Position numbers and translations under genes: made by a program
Part shown: piece by piece, positions 41,656-51,999 of the stretch
Layout: each line of letters begins with the position of its first letter
Numbering within the stretch: position 1 is the first letter of the stretch
The notes under the pieces: model-generated
The model's input: only the letters and a program-made list of their open reading frames with translations
Database searches by the model: none
What the model was told of the DNA's origin: nothing
Assembly (NCBI RefSeq): GCF_003026105.1
Contig: NZ_PYNW01000006.1
Location: 124,001 to 188,000, forward strand
Source: Photobacterium sp. GB-56
GTDB lineage: Bacteria > Pseudomonadota > Gammaproteobacteria > Enterobacterales > Vibrionaceae
Length of the DNA: 64,000 nucleotides
Reading direction: 5' to 3'

Positions 41656-42291
41656 TCATTTTTTCTCGATCTGAATTGGCTTAGCAGCAAGATCGCGTAG
41701 GTTTTGCGTTACCGCATCGATTCCCTTCGTGCGAAGCTCACCACTCCACTCACTTTGCTTAGTCGAAATCATACTGACTCCTTCAGCAACCATGTCAAAT
41801 CCTTGCCATTCTTTTGTCTTTTTATTTAAACGTAGCTTAAAATCAAGACGAATAGGTGGGCGTTGATTATCGACAATATCAACGCGTACTGACACGATAC
41901 TACGATCTGCGGGAACCGCTTTGGCAGGCTCAATCTGAATTTTCTGATCAGTATACTGCGTTAACACCTGAGCATAAGATGCGACTAAATATTCAGTGAA
42001 CGCTTCCGTGAATGCATCACGCTGCTCTGCGGTAGTTTTCTTTAAATTTGAACCCAACACTTTATAAGCGGCATAACGTGTATTGATATAAGGCAATAGC
42101 TCTTTTTTAACAATAATACGTAACTCTTCTGGATTGGCTTGGATCTTCGGCTGCTCTGCTTTTAAGGTTTTAAATAACTGAACAGAAACTTTATCCATCA
42201 TCGTGTATGGATTGGTCTGATCGATTGTTGCAGCCTGCACCAACATCGGTAGGGCAAGAAAAGCCAGCATTAGGCATCGTAAAAATTTCAT
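41656..42291 (-). CDS. mlaC: Periplasmic phospholipid carrier MlaC
   Basis: MlaC shuttles phospholipids across the periplasm between the outer-membrane MlaA complex and inner-membrane MlaFEDB. The 211 aa have a cleaved signal (to about VQAAT, 19-21) and the MlaC/Ttg2D fold with NTRYAAYKVLGSNLKK and the GFDMVAEGVSMISTKQSEW block near 165-190. It starts 8 bases after the mlaD stop. Confidence 0.97.
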   Translation of the reverse strand: MKFLRCLMLAFLALPMLVQAATIDQTNPYTMMDKVSVQLFKTLKAEQPKIQANPEELRIIVKKELLPYINTRYAAYKVLGSNLKKTTAEQRDAFTEAFTEYLVASYAQVLTQYTDQKIQIEPAKAVPADRSIVSVRVDIVDNQRPPIRLDFKLRLNKKTKEWQGFDMVAEGVSMISTKQSEWSGELRTKGIDAVTQNLRDLAAKPIQIEKK

Positions 42292-42299
42292 TGGTGCTC

Positions 42300-42791
42300 C
42301 TAGTCTTTTTTGTCACCGCCAATGCTATATAGCACTTGGCCTATCATATCTTCTAATACTAACGCAGATTTCGTGTCTTCAATAAGATCGCCGTTATGTA
42401 GCATCTCGACATCGTCATCAACGAACCCAGGGGAAATACCTAAATACTGCTCACCTAAAAGGCCAGATGTTAAAATTGAAGCCGAGCTCGTTTCAGGGAA
42501 ATAACCAAATTTTTTGTTAATCGATAACGTAACCATCGGAATATAGGTTTCTTTATCAAGGTTAATAGCTGTCACTTCACCAACGGTTACACCACCTACC
42601 TTCACGGGAGAGCGGACTTTTAAACCACCGATATTATCGAAATGGGCTTTTAATGTGTAACTTTCATTACTACCAAAGCTTTGTAGGTTAGCAACTTTGA
42701 AAGCTAATACTAATAATGCTGCAATTCCGGCTAACATAAAAATGCCAACCCACAGTTCTAAACGTTTATTTTGTTGCATGCTTTTATCCAT
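42300..42791 (-). CDS. mlaD: Mla complex MCE-domain subunit MlaD
   Basis: MlaD forms a hexameric MCE ring on the periplasmic side of the inner membrane that takes lipid from or hands it to MlaC. The 163 aa show one anchor helix (about 12-31) and a single MCE domain (about 40-120; VRSPVKVGGVTVGEVTAI, LLGEQYLGIS), with a short helical tail. Start is at 42791 or four codons later. mlaE lies 45 bases upstream. Confidence 0.96.
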   Translation of the reverse strand: MDKSMQQNKRLELWVGIFMLAGIAALLVLAFKVANLQSFGSNESYTLKAHFDNIGGLKVRSPVKVGGVTVGEVTAINLDKETYIPMVTLSINKKFGYFPETSSASILTSGLLGEQYLGISPGFVDDDVEMLHNGDLIEDTKSALVLEDMIGQVLYSIGGDKKD

Positions 42792-42836
42792 TTAATTTGT
42801 TTTGTCACACTAAGACCATGTTGGTTTCTTTACGAA

Positions 42837-43619
42837 TTAGCTACCAAACATCAGTGCAGTCAAAATAAAATCTAAGCCCAATACCGCCAGTGATGAATTC
42901 ACCACTGTTCGTGTCGTTGCTCGGCTGATCCCTTCAGAAGTAGGAACGGCATCATAACCATTAAATACCGCAATCCAGGTTACCGTTATAGCAAAAGCAA
43001 CAGCCTTAATAATGCTGTTCCCTATGTCATAACTAAAGTTCACTGACGATTGCATGACCGACCAGAAACTACCGTAATCAATCCCTTTCCAATCAACGCC
43101 AACAATTTGCGCCCCCCATAAACCTACAACACTAAACATCAGTGCTAATAATGGCATTGAGATAACACCAGCCCAAAAACGTGGTGCAATCACTCGACGC
43201 AGCGGATCAACCGCCATCATTTCCATACTTGAAAGCTGTTCAGTGGCTTTCATTAAACCTATTTCAGCGGTAAGTGCAGATCCTGCTCGCCCAGCAAACA
43301 ACAGTGCTGTCACTACCGGACCTAATTCGCGTAGTAAAGACAATGCAACCATTTGTCCTAAGCTCGTTTCGGCACCAAAGTCAGCCAGTACAAGGTAACC
43401 TTGTAAACTCAGCACCATGCCGATAAACAAACCTGAAACAAGAATAATCGCTATTGATAAAACACCAACTGAATACAGTTGCTTTATTAATAACGGAAAC
43501 ATTTTTCTTGGCTGAGGCTTACTCACCAATGCGCCAAACAACATTAACGTTGCTCGGCCCATTGTTTGGCATTTTTCAATACCACTTCGCCCTAAATCAG
43601 CTATCGCATCAACAATCAT
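42837..43619 (-). CDS. mlaE: Mla complex permease MlaE
   Basis: MlaE is the membrane permease of the retrograde phospholipid transporter. The start [20 protein letters not shown] gives 260 aa, the E. coli length; 15 further codons are open upstream to 43664. Five to six membrane helices are visible. Hallmarks are [27 protein letters not shown] sequence (about 98-120) and [19 protein letters not shown], the coupling helix that docks on MlaF. Confidence 0.97.
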   Translation of the reverse strand: MIVDAIADLGRSGIEKCQTMGRATLMLFGALVSKPQPRKMFPLLIKQLYSVGVLSIAIILVSGLFIGMVLSLQGYLVLADFGAETSLGQMVALSLLRELGPVVTALLFAGRAGSALTAEIGLMKATEQLSSMEMMAVDPLRRVIAPRFWAGVISMPLLALMFSVVGLWGAQIVGVDWKGIDYGSFWSVMQSSVNFSYDIGNSIIKAVAFAITVTWIAVFNGYDAVPTSEGISRATTRTVVNSSLAVLGLDFILTALMFGS

Positions 43620-43676
43620 TTTTTGCTCGTAATCCATCGAATAACAGATGCGCATGACACGCATCGTGAATAACGC

Positions 43677-44477
43677 TTAACCAAATAAATCTTGCTCTAA
43701 TGGCTGCGCTGGAAACTTAAAAGGAACGGGGCCATCAGCATCACCGTCTAAGAACTGACGTACGCGAGGATCTGGATTTTCTCGTAATTCTTGAGGGCTA
43801 CCACTGCCAATAATTTTACCACCTGATAGTAAGTAAACATGATCAGCGATACTCATCACTTCGGGTACATCATGAGAAACAACCACAGATGTCATACCTA
43901 ATGCTTTATTGAGACTACTGATTAATTGCACTAACACACCCATCGTAATGGGATCTTGTCCGACAAAAGGTTCGTCATACATCATTAATTCAGGATCAAG
44001 AGCAATGGCACGAGCTAAGGCCGCTCGACGTGCCATACCGCCAGATAACTCATTCGGCATCAATTGCGCCGCACCACGTAACCCTACTGCTTCTAATTTC
44101 AGTAACACTAAACTACGCAATAAATCGTCAGGTAAATCGGTATGTTCCCGCAACGGAAATGCAATATTGTCGAAAACGTTCATATCAGTAAAAAGCGCGC
44201 CCGATTGAAACAACATACTCATTCGTTTACGAGCTTGATATAAATCACTGCGTTTTAAGGTTGGGATATTCCACTCATCAAACCATACTTCGCCGTTATC
44301 TGGCACAATTTGACCACCAATTAAACGGAGTAATGTTGTTTTACCTATGCCCGAAGGTCCCATAATTGCGGTTACTTTTCCTCGTGGCACATCAAGGGAA
44401 ATATCATCAAAAATGAATCGTTCTCCACGAGAAAATGTTAGGTTTTTAATCGAAATCAGTATATCGCTTTTAGCCAT
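43677..44477 (-). CDS. mlaF: Mla complex ATPase MlaF
   Basis: MlaF is the ABC ATPase that powers MlaFEDB. The 266 aa have Walker A GPSGIGKT (40-47), the signature LSGGMARRAALARAI (about 143-157), Walker B PELMMYDEPFVGQDP and the H-loop VVSHDV. The C-terminal extension, which contacts MlaB in E. coli, is present. It is the first gene of mlaFEDCB-ibaG-murA. A TATAAT at 44594-44599 on the minus strand is a candidate -10. Confidence 0.97.
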   Translation of the reverse strand: MAKSDILISIKNLTFSRGERFIFDDISLDVPRGKVTAIMGPSGIGKTTLLRLIGGQIVPDNGEVWFDEWNIPTLKRSDLYQARKRMSMLFQSGALFTDMNVFDNIAFPLREHTDLPDDLLRSLVLLKLEAVGLRGAAQLMPNELSGGMARRAALARAIALDPELMMYDEPFVGQDPITMGVLVQLISSLNKALGMTSVVVSHDVPEVMSIADHVYLLSGGKIIGSGSPQELRENPDPRVRQFLDGDADGPVPFKFPAQPLEQDLFG

Positions 44478-44996
44478 TGCTTCGTATTCGCCTCTAATTA
44501 CTGGTAATTTCTCATGAAAAACACTAATTATTATTAAAAATCAGTAAATTATGACTTAGCCACAGGAAAAATCATATTTATCGCGTGAAAGCCATTATAG
44601 CTAAGGATAATAAGGAGAATAAAACATCAACTCAAGTTAGTCGGTTCATATCTCATCTATTGTTACAGTGTTAAGGCGTATTGCTGTTATTTTAAACGCC
44701 AATTACTTGGATAACGATTCTTATTAACCTTTTCTTGTATTATTTTAACTTAACAATTGAACGCTATTCAAATACTTGTATCATCCCTAAAAATAGCAAG
44801 GCTTTACAATCCATCATGATAAATTCATCGTGATTGTTATTTTCCCTCATAAATGTTCACAATAGAGAGAATTAGTCATTTGTTATACTTCCCTTTTGCT
44901 TTGCTAACCGTCAAAATTACGGCCTAATATCAAAAGCGATTCAACGCTAGATTTACTGTACTCGTTTTTAACGTGCCATTTTTAAAAGGGATTAGA
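44478..44996. other. 519-base divergent region between mlaF and yrbG
   Basis: This long AT-rich gap must hold the mla promoter (minus strand, candidate -10 TATAAT at 44594-44599) and the promoter of the yrbG-lpt-rpoN run (plus strand; TATACT near 44885 is the best -10 seen). An interrupted inverted repeat ATCATGA...ATCGTGAT lies near 44815-44838. I recognise no gene or structured RNA family. Confidence 0.55.
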
Positions 44997-45956
44997 ATGC
45001 TCGAAGCCATTGTATTGCTCTGTGTAGGGTTAGTGTTATTAGTATGGAGTGCCGATCGATTAGTATATGGCGCTGCAGCACTGGCTAAAAATTTTGGTGT
45101 TGCGCCACTTGTTATCGGTATGACAATACTGGCAATGGGCTCTTCGGCACCCGAAATGATGGTTTCAGCGACCGCAGCACTTGCAGGTAAAACCGATACA
45201 GCAGTAGGTAATGTGCTTGGCTCTAATATCGCCAATATTGCTCTGATTTTAGGTATAACGGCAATGTTGAAGCCACTATCAATCAGTTCAACCATTATTC
45301 GCCGTGAATTACCGCTAATGTTAGGCGTGACCGTTATTGCTGGCCTCTTACTGTGGGATAATTATTTAGGCCGAATGGAAGGCGCTTTTCTTGCCGTGCT
45401 TTTTGTCCTGTTTTTACTTGCGATGTTAAAAATCAGCAAGTCGAGCAAAAACGATCCTCTTGCTGAAGAGCAAGAAGCTGAGATCCCAACCGGCGTTAAA
45501 AACTCATCCGCTATTATCTGGGTCTTTATTGGTTTAGGTTTACTGCTTTACTCATCTGATATGGTAGTAGAGTCAGCCGTAGTTATTGCTAAACACTACG
45601 GCATGAGTGACTTAGTGATTGGTTTAACGATCATTGCTGTTGGTACCAGTTTGCCTGAGCTTGCCGCTTCTATCGCGAGTATTTACAAGGGTGAAGATGA
45701 TATGGCGGTAGGTAATATCATCGGCTCCAATGTCTTTAATATTTTAGCAGTAATGGGTATACCTGGGCTGCTGAACCCATCAGTATTAAGTCCTCTTGCG
45801 ATGGGGCGTGATTTTTATGTCATGCTCGGACTGTCTGTATTGTTATTATTAATGGCATTAGGTAAACGCCGTCGAATCAATCGTGTTGAAGGCGGTCTTT
45901 TGGTACTGTGCTTTATTGCTTACCAAGCTTACCTATTCTTAAATATTTCCGCATAA
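44997..45956 (+). CDS. yrbG: Sodium/calcium exchanger family protein YrbG
   Basis: A CaCA-family inner-membrane antiporter; its physiological ion is not certain. From ATG 44997 (MLEAIVLLCVGLVLLVWSAD) it has 319 aa and about ten membrane helices in two inverted halves. Each half has the alpha-repeat signature: GMTILAMGSSAPEMMVS (about 41-57) and GLTIIAVGTSLPELAAS (about 203-219). kdsD follows after 14 bases with its ribosome-binding site GGAG directly behind the yrbG stop. Confidence 0.93.
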   Translation: MLEAIVLLCVGLVLLVWSADRLVYGAAALAKNFGVAPLVIGMTILAMGSSAPEMMVSATAALAGKTDTAVGNVLGSNIANIALILGITAMLKPLSISSTIIRRELPLMLGVTVIAGLLLWDNYLGRMEGAFLAVLFVLFLLAMLKISKSSKNDPLAEEQEAEIPTGVKNSSAIIWVFIGLGLLLYSSDMVVESAVVIAKHYGMSDLVIGLTIIAVGTSLPELAASIASIYKGEDDMAVGNIIGSNVFNILAVMGIPGLLNPSVLSPLAMGRDFYVMLGLSVLLLLMALGKRRRINRVEGGLLVLCFIAYQAYLFLNISA

Positions 45957-45970
45957 TGGAGAATAATCAG

Positions 45971-46942
45971 ATGTCTCGCTCCTTTGACTTTTCTAGTCAT
46001 GGCAAAAAAGTGCTGGATATTGAAATTCAAGCATTACAAAACATCAGCCGATATATTAATGATAGCTTTAATAAAGCCTGTCAGCTGGTACTCGATTGCC
46101 AAGGCAAAGTCATTGTGATGGGAATGGGTAAATCGGGTCATATTGGTAGAAAACTAGCAGCAACACTGGCGAGTACCGGTACACCTGCCTTTTTCGTACA
46201 TCCTGGTGAAGCAAGCCATGGTGATTTAGGCATGATCAAACAAGAAGATGTTGTGATCGCAATTTCTAACTCTGGCGAAGCAGCTGAAATTTTAGCGTTA
46301 CTGCCTGTTATTAAACGATTGGGAATTCCCATGATCAGCATGACAGGCAAGCCAACATCCAGTATGGCAAAAATGGCAGTTATCAACTTACAGATCACTG
46401 TAGATAAAGAAGCTTGCCCATTAAATCTAGCACCAACCTCAAGTACGACAGCAACACTTGTGATGGGTGATGCATTAGCAATTTCAGTTATGGAAGCACG
46501 TGGATTTACGGCAGATGATTTTGCTTTGTCTCATCCAGGAGGAGCACTTGGACGAAAATTATTAATGCGTATCGCGGATGTCATGCATACCGGTAAAATG
46601 CTGCCTATTATTGAAGAAACAGCCAGCATTAAAGATGCCTTGCTAGAAATCTCAAAAAAAGGCTTAGGCATGACGGCTATCGTTAATAATAAGCAACAAC
46701 TTAGCGGGATATTTACCGATGGTGATTTACGCCGTTTACTCGATAACCATATTGATATCCACAATACGAGTATCGGTGATGTGATGTCTTGTAACCCGCA
46801 AACCATTTCTCCTCAACTGCTCGCAGCTGAAGGGTTAAAAATAATGGAAGATCGTAAAATCAATGGGTTGCTTGTGACTGAAAACGCTCAACTGGTTGGT
46901 GCATTAAACATGCATGATTTATTAAAAGCAGGCGTGATGTAG
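45971..46942 (+). CDS. kdsD: D-arabinose 5-phosphate isomerase KdsD
   Basis: It converts ribulose 5-phosphate to arabinose 5-phosphate, the precursor of the LPS sugar KDO. The ATG at 45971 is chosen because GGAG lies 8 bases upstream; 323 aa result. Domains: SIS (about 40-175; MGMGKSGHIGRKLAATLAST, ISNSGEAAEIL) and two CBS domains (about 210-265, 275-323). The kdsC phosphatase gene that follows it in E. coli is missing here; lptC starts 62 bases later. Confidence 0.96.
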   Translation: MSRSFDFSSHGKKVLDIEIQALQNISRYINDSFNKACQLVLDCQGKVIVMGMGKSGHIGRKLAATLASTGTPAFFVHPGEASHGDLGMIKQEDVVIAISNSGEAAEILALLPVIKRLGIPMISMTGKPTSSMAKMAVINLQITVDKEACPLNLAPTSSTTATLVMGDALAISVMEARGFTADDFALSHPGGALGRKLLMRIADVMHTGKMLPIIEETASIKDALLEISKKGLGMTAIVNNKQQLSGIFTDGDLRRLLDNHIDIHNTSIGDVMSCNPQTISPQLLAAEGLKIMEDRKINGLLVTENAQLVGALNMHDLLKAGVM

Positions 46943-47004
46943 TAGCATACTCAGTATAACGCGTAACGAATTAGAACAATGAAACATGATAAAGGCTTAA
47001 GTCT

Positions 47005-47568
47005 ATGACTTTAAAAAGGCTACTCTATGTACTTCTGGTAATATTTTGTGCATGGTTAGGCTACAACCAACTTGAACAACAGTGGCAACAAGATCATCAA
47101 GTAAAACCTGATGATGAAAAGCCAATGTTCATTGGTAACGATATCAGTAATACAACCTTTGACCCCACAGGTATTCGTAGTTATCAAATCGATTCAGATC
47201 ATCTTGAATACTTTGAAAAAAGTGGTGAGACCGATTTTGTAAAACCTGTATTGTGGGTATTTAAGGAAGGTAAGAATGCAGAATGGCGGATCAGCTCCAA
47301 TACCGCTATCTTAGATAAAAATAAGGTACTGAATCTTCATGGCAATGTTCGTATGTTTAACTTATTACCCGATTCAGATATCCAAGTGATCAAAACAGAT
47401 AACTTGCAATTGAATATTGAAACTCAAGATTTTAATACTCAAGACCATGTCATGATTATAGGCCCCGCCTTCCAAAACCAAGGTGAAGGTATGACGGGTA
47501 ATATGAAACGTAAAGTCGCTAAACTCTTAAAAAATGTGAAAAGTAGATATGAACCGACTGAAAACTAG
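47005..47568 (+). CDS. lptC: LPS export protein LptC
   Basis: LptC is the bitopic inner-membrane part of the Lpt bridge that passes LPS from LptB2FG to LptA. The 187 aa have an N-terminal membrane helix (about 6-22, LYVLLVIFCAWLGYNQL) and a beta-jellyroll periplasmic domain (SYQIDSDHLEYFEKSGETDF, WRISSNTAILDKNKVL). It overlaps lptA by 20 bases, so the two are translationally linked. Confidence 0.95.
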   Translation: MTLKRLLYVLLVIFCAWLGYNQLEQQWQQDHQVKPDDEKPMFIGNDISNTTFDPTGIRSYQIDSDHLEYFEKSGETDFVKPVLWVFKEGKNAEWRISSNTAILDKNKVLNLHGNVRMFNLLPDSDIQVIKTDNLQLNIETQDFNTQDHVMIIGPAFQNQGEGMTGNMKRKVAKLLKNVKSRYEPTEN

Positions 47569-48055
47569 TGCCCTACTATGCTTATTGTGTGTTAGCACAT
47601 CGTCTTGGGCATTAAAAAGTGATACTAAACAACCGATTAATATCAGCTCGAATAGCCAAGAACTTGATGTAAAAAATAACATTGCAACCTTTACTGGCAA
47701 TGTAAGATTACGTCAGGGCACAATTGATATTCATGCTGATAAAGTTGTTGTAACACGCCCAAATAGCAACGCCAAAGAGCAAACTATTGTTGCTTATGGT
47801 AACCCTGCCACCTTCCATCAAATTATGGATGATGGTAAGCCTATTGATGGCGAAGCATTAAAAATGCGCTATGACACAAAAACAGAATTTTTGAAAATGA
47901 CGGATCACGCAGTCTTGATACAAGATGGCAGTGAAATCAAAGGTAATGTCATCACTTATAAGATCGATGAACAACGTTTGGTTGCAAAAAGTGGCGACAA
48001 AGAGCGCGTAACTACCGTCATCCAACCAAATCAATTGAACAATAACAAGAAATAA
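47549..48055 (+). CDS. lptA: LPS export periplasmic protein LptA
   Basis: LptA builds the periplasmic beta-jellyroll bridge for LPS. The 168 aa have a signal peptide (cleavage near SSWALKS, 18-23), then the OstA domain with PINISSNSQELDVKNNIATF, GNVRLRQGTIDIHADKV and GNVITYKIDEQRLVAKSG. Its ATG lies inside the lptC coding end. lptB follows after 9 bases. Confidence 0.97.
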   Translation: MNRLKTSALLCLLCVSTSSWALKSDTKQPINISSNSQELDVKNNIATFTGNVRLRQGTIDIHADKVVVTRPNSNAKEQTIVAYGNPATFHQIMDDGKPIDGEALKMRYDTKTEFLKMTDHAVLIQDGSEIKGNVITYKIDEQRLVAKSGDKERVTTVIQPNQLNNNKK

Positions 48056-48064
48056 ACAGTATCT

Positions 48065-48790
48065 ATGGCTATTCTAAAAGCAGAACACCTCGCAAAAAGC
48101 TATAACGGACGTAAAGTTGTTTCTGATGTTAGCCTTGAGGTTGAATCTGGAAAAATCGTCGGTCTATTAGGACCTAACGGGGCAGGTAAAACGACATCGT
48201 TTTATATGATTGTAGGTTTAGTTGCACGAGATGAAGGTGTGATCACCATTGATGGTGACGATATCAGCCTACAGCCCATGCATAACCGTTCACGTATGGG
48301 TATCGGTTATTTACCTCAAGAAGCATCGATTTTCCGCCGCTTAAGCGTTTATGATAACTTGATGGCGGTACTCCAGACGCGCAAAGAATTAACGAAAGAA
48401 GAGCGCCAAGACAAAGCAGAAGATTTATTGGATGAGTTTAACATCCAGCATATCCGTAACAGTCTTGGCCAATCATTATCAGGTGGTGAGCGACGCCGTG
48501 TTGAAATTGCACGAGCATTAGCCGCAAACCCTAAATTTATTTTACTTGATGAGCCATTTGCTGGTGTTGACCCCATCTCTGTGATCGACATCAAAAAGAT
48601 CATTGAACATTTACGTGATCGTGGGCTTGGCGTCTTAATAACAGACCATAATGTAAGGGAAACACTTGATGTCTGTGAGCATGCGTATATCGTAAGTCAA
48701 GGACAGTTAATCGCTAACGGTACACCTGAACATGTTCTCAACGATGAGCATGTTAAGCGCGTGTACTTAGGTGACCAATTCCGCTTATAA
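48065..48790 (+). CDS. lptB: LPS export ATPase LptB
   Basis: LptB is the cytoplasmic ABC ATPase that powers LPS extraction with LptF and LptG (not encoded here). The 241 aa are the E. coli length: Walker A GPNGAGKT (36-43), Q-loop [12 protein letters not shown], signature [15 protein letters not shown] (about 139-153), Walker [13 protein letters not shown] and H-loop [10 protein letters not shown]. rpoN follows after 73 bases. Confidence 0.98.
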   Translation: MAILKAEHLAKSYNGRKVVSDVSLEVESGKIVGLLGPNGAGKTTSFYMIVGLVARDEGVITIDGDDISLQPMHNRSRMGIGYLPQEASIFRRLSVYDNLMAVLQTRKELTKEERQDKAEDLLDEFNIQHIRNSLGQSLSGGERRRVEIARALAANPKFILLDEPFAGVDPISVIDIKKIIEHLRDRGLGVLITDHNVRETLDVCEHAYIVSQGQLIANGTPEHVLNDEHVKRVYLGDQFRL

Positions 48791-48863
48791 CACATTACAT
48801 AGGTCTGCTATTGAAGAAAAAGCCACAGCATAAAAATAATAACGACAAGGTATATCTACGTTA

Positions 48864-50333
48864 ATGAAAACTTCGCTCCAGCTTAAGCTAGGCCAACAAC
48901 TGGCCATGACGCCGCAGCTACAGCAAGCTATTCGCCTGCTGCAGTTATCTACTTTGGATCTCCAACAGGAAATTCAAGAAGCCCTAGATGGAAATCCATT
49001 GCTAGAGCTGGAAGAAAATGAAGATCTTTCGACAAACGATGATAAAGCTGCGACAGAATCTTCAACAGACGATGCCTCTGACAATATTGATGATATTGAA
49101 AGCTTTGACACCGCCGATGTTATCGATACCAATGAAATGCCAGAAGAACTCCCCGTCGATACGACTTGGGATGATGTTTATAGCGCAGGAACAGGCAGTA
49201 CGGGCATTGCACTTGACGATGATATTCCTGCCTATCAAGGGGAAACCACGGAATCGTTGCAAGACTACCTAATGTGGCAAGTTCAGCTAACCCCATTTAG
49301 TGAAACTGATCTTGCCATTGCAACAGCTATCATTGATGCTGTTGATGAAAAAGGATATTTATCCTGCTCTGCAGAAGATATTCTAGAGAGTTTTGATGAT
49401 GATGAACTTGAGCTAGATGAAGTTGAAGCGGTATTAAAACGCGTACAACAATTTGACCCTCTCGGTGTCGCTTCTCGTAATTTGCAAGAATGCTTGTTAT
49501 TGCAACTGGCTACCTACCCAAAAGAGACCCAGTGGCTCACTGAAGCCAAAATGCTACTGTCTGATCATATTGCTCTTTTAGGCAATCGTGATTATCGACA
49601 ACTGATGCGTGAAACCAAACTAAAAGAAGCCGATTTAAAAGCCGTAATGGCGTTGATCCATTCGCTCGATCCGCGTCCAGGCAATCGTGTTATTCATTCA
49701 GACACCGAATATGTGGTACCAGATGTCTCTGTGTTTAAAGATCACGGCAAATGGGTAGTCACTATCAACCCTGACAGCGTGCCACGTATTAAAGTCAATG
49801 AACAATACGCAGCATTAAGCAAAAATACCCGTAATAGTGCAGATAGCCAATTTATTCGTACTCACCTGCAAGATGCTAAATGGCTGATCAAAAGTTTAGA
49901 AAGTCGAAATGAAACATTACTCAAAGTTGCTCGCTGCATTGTCGAACATCAGCAAGACTTCTTTGAATATGGCGAAGAAGCGATGAAACCCATGGTATTA
50001 AATGACATCGCCCTTGCCGTAGAAATGCATGAATCCACCATATCTCGAGTCACAACGCAAAAATATATGCATACACCTCGAGGTATTTTTGAATTGAAAT
50101 ACTTCTTCTCAAGTCATGTCAGTACGGATAATGGTGGCGAATGTTCGTCTACTGCCATCCGCGCACTGGTGAAGAAACTTGTTGCAGCAGAAAACCAAGC
50201 GAAGCCATTAAGTGACAGCAAAATTGCGACACTACTAGCCGAGCAAGGCATTATGGTAGCAAGGCGGACTATCGCTAAGTACCGTGAATCCTTAGGTATT
50301 CCGCCGTCGAACCAGCGAAAACGTCTGATCTAG
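48864..50333 (+). CDS. rpoN: RNA polymerase sigma-54 factor RpoN
   Basis: Sigma-54 directs enhancer-dependent transcription (nitrogen, flagella, and more in vibrios). The 489 aa show region I rich in Gln and Leu ([18 protein letters not shown], about 12-29), acidic region II (about 50-110), the core-binding domain, the helix-turn-helix near 370-390 ([19 protein letters not shown]) and the RpoN box [10 protein letters not shown] at 466-475. It leads hpf-ptsN-rapZ-ptsO as in E. coli. Confidence 0.98.
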   Translation: MKTSLQLKLGQQLAMTPQLQQAIRLLQLSTLDLQQEIQEALDGNPLLELEENEDLSTNDDKAATESSTDDASDNIDDIESFDTADVIDTNEMPEELPVDTTWDDVYSAGTGSTGIALDDDIPAYQGETTESLQDYLMWQVQLTPFSETDLAIATAIIDAVDEKGYLSCSAEDILESFDDDELELDEVEAVLKRVQQFDPLGVASRNLQECLLLQLATYPKETQWLTEAKMLLSDHIALLGNRDYRQLMRETKLKEADLKAVMALIHSLDPRPGNRVIHSDTEYVVPDVSVFKDHGKWVVTINPDSVPRIKVNEQYAALSKNTRNSADSQFIRTHLQDAKWLIKSLESRNETLLKVARCIVEHQQDFFEYGEEAMKPMVLNDIALAVEMHESTISRVTTQKYMHTPRGIFELKYFFSSHVSTDNGGECSSTAIRALVKKLVAAENQAKPLSDSKIATLLAEQGIMVARRTIAKYRESLGIPPSNQRKRLI

Positions 50334-50368
50334 ATTAACAGGTCAGATCCAACAAAAGGAAGATGTCT

Positions 50369-50656
50369 ATGCAAATCAATATTACAGGGCACCATGTTGA
50401 TGTAACCGATTCTCTTCGTGAGTATGTCACGACCAAGTTTGAAAAACTTGAGCGCTTCTTCGATAAAATAAACAATGTCCAAGTAATACTTAATGTTGAA
50501 AAGCTTCAACAGATCGCTGAAGCTACGCTACATATTAACGCAGGGGAAATCCACGCAAAAGCGGATTCTGAAAATATGTATGCTGCGATTGATGAATTGA
50601 CTGATAAACTCGTCCGTCAATTAAACAAACACAAAGATAAGCTCAACAGCCACTAA
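50369..50656 (+). CDS. hpf: Ribosome hibernation promoting factor HPF
   Basis: HPF binds idle ribosomes and promotes 100S dimers in stationary phase. The ATG at 50369 (MQINITGHHVDVTDSLREYV) is favoured over the in-frame ATG at 50363 because AAGGA at 50356-50360 is correctly spaced for it. The 95 aa equal E. coli HPF (short form, no C-terminal dimerisation domain). ptsN follows after 2 bases. Confidence 0.95.
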   Translation: MQINITGHHVDVTDSLREYVTTKFEKLERFFDKINNVQVILNVEKLQQIAEATLHINAGEIHAKADSENMYAAIDELTDKLVRQLNKHKDKLNSH

Positions 50657-50658
50657 CT

Positions 50659-51108
50659 ATGCAACTTAGTCATGTATTGAGCCTGGACTGCACTAAAAGT
50701 GCAGTCCCTTGCTCCAGCAAAAAACGCGCGCTAGAACTCATTAGTGAGATAGCTGCCGCTCATCTCGATCAAAACCCACAGCCACTATTCGAATGTATGC
50801 TCAATCGTGAAAAGATGGGGACTACAGGTATTGGTAATGGTATTGCGATCCCTCACGGACGTATCAGTAATAGCGATCAAGCCATTGCCGTACTGATTCA
50901 ATGCCAAGAACCGATTGATTTTGACGCAATTGATAATCAGCCCGTTGATCTTCTGTTTGCGCTGTTTGTACCAGAAGAACAATGTAAAGAGCATTTAAAA
51001 ACGCTTGCAAGCATGGCTGAAAAGCTAGGTAACAAGCAAGTATGTAAACAACTGCGTCATGCAACTAGCGATCAAGAGCTGTATCATATTCTTACCGATG
51101 AATCGTGA
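50659..51108 (+). CDS. ptsN: Nitrogen PTS enzyme IIA (PtsN, EIIA-Ntr)
   Basis: PtsN is the terminal phospho-acceptor of the regulatory nitrogen PTS; in E. coli it acts on potassium transport and KdpD. The 149 aa form an EIIA-type domain with phosphorylated His66 in TTGIGNGIAIPHGR. It sits between hpf and rapZ, with the partner phosphocarrier NPr encoded by ptsO just downstream; EI-Ntr (ptsP) is not in the window. Confidence 0.97.
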   Translation: MQLSHVLSLDCTKSAVPCSSKKRALELISEIAAAHLDQNPQPLFECMLNREKMGTTGIGNGIAIPHGRISNSDQAIAVLIQCQEPIDFDAIDNQPVDLLFALFVPEEQCKEHLKTLASMAEKLGNKQVCKQLRHATSDQELYHILTDES

Positions 51109-51147
51109 GCTTTTACTCCATATCCCAATTACCGAGGTAAATAAACC

Positions 51148-51999
51148 ATGATGTTAATGGTTGTAAGTGGCCGTTCTGGTTCAGGAAAATCTGTCGCCTT
51201 ACGTGTGCTTGAAGATCTCGGCTATTACTGTGTCGATAATCTACCTGTTACTCTACTACCGCAATTTGTCAAAGACATTGCCCATACAGAGCAAGATATA
51301 GCAGTCAGTATTGATGTACGTAACATGCCTCAGCAGCCAGGTGAAATACAGCGTATTCTCAAATCACTTGAGAACGATGTTGATGTTAACGTTGTTTTTC
51401 TCGATGCTGATGATAAAGAGTTAGTTAAACGTTATAGCGAAACTCGTCGCTTACATCCTTTATCTCGGCAAAATATGACTCTAGAGCAAGCGATTACCTC
51501 TGAAAGTGCCATATTAGGTGATTTAAAAGAGCACGCTGATTTAGTTATCGATACCACAAATAAATCCATTCATGATTTAAGTGAAACCGTTCGTGCTCGC
51601 GTATTAGGTCGAGAAGCAAAAGAGCTGATTCTTGTTTTTGAATCATTTGGCTTTAAGCATGGTTTACCTTCAGATGCCGATTATGTATTTGATGTTCGCT
51701 TTTTACCCAACCCTCATTGGGTACCTGAACTCAAACCCCAAACAGGGCTAGATCAAGAGGTAAAAGATTTTCTTTCCAGCCAAAGTGAAGTGAATCAACT
51801 TAATTACCAAATTCGTAATTTCATCGAAACTTGGCTCCCAATGCTTGAAAAAAACAACCGCAGCTATGTCACGGTAGCCATTGGTTGTACTGGCGGCCAA
51901 CATCGTTCTGTCTATATTGCACAATCTCTTGCTGACTACTTTGAACACCACGGTCAACAAGTCCAAGTTCGTCACCGCACATTAGAAGAAAAACAATGA
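51148..51999 (+). CDS. rapZ: RNase adaptor protein RapZ
   Basis: RapZ binds GlmZ small RNA and presents it to RNase E, so tuning GlmS and amino-sugar supply for the cell envelope. The 283 aa match the family: P-loop GRSGSGKS (8-15), Walker B-like [18 protein letters not shown], and the C-terminal RNA-binding domain with [18 protein letters not shown]. Overlaps ptsO by 4 bases. Confidence 0.97.
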   Translation: MMLMVVSGRSGSGKSVALRVLEDLGYYCVDNLPVTLLPQFVKDIAHTEQDIAVSIDVRNMPQQPGEIQRILKSLENDVDVNVVFLDADDKELVKRYSETRRLHPLSRQNMTLEQAITSESAILGDLKEHADLVIDTTNKSIHDLSETVRARVLGREAKELILVFESFGFKHGLPSDADYVFDVRFLPNPHWVPELKPQTGLDQEVKDFLSSQSEVNQLNYQIRNFIETWLPMLEKNNRSYVTVAIGCTGGQHRSVYIAQSLADYFEHHGQQVQVRHRTLEEKQ

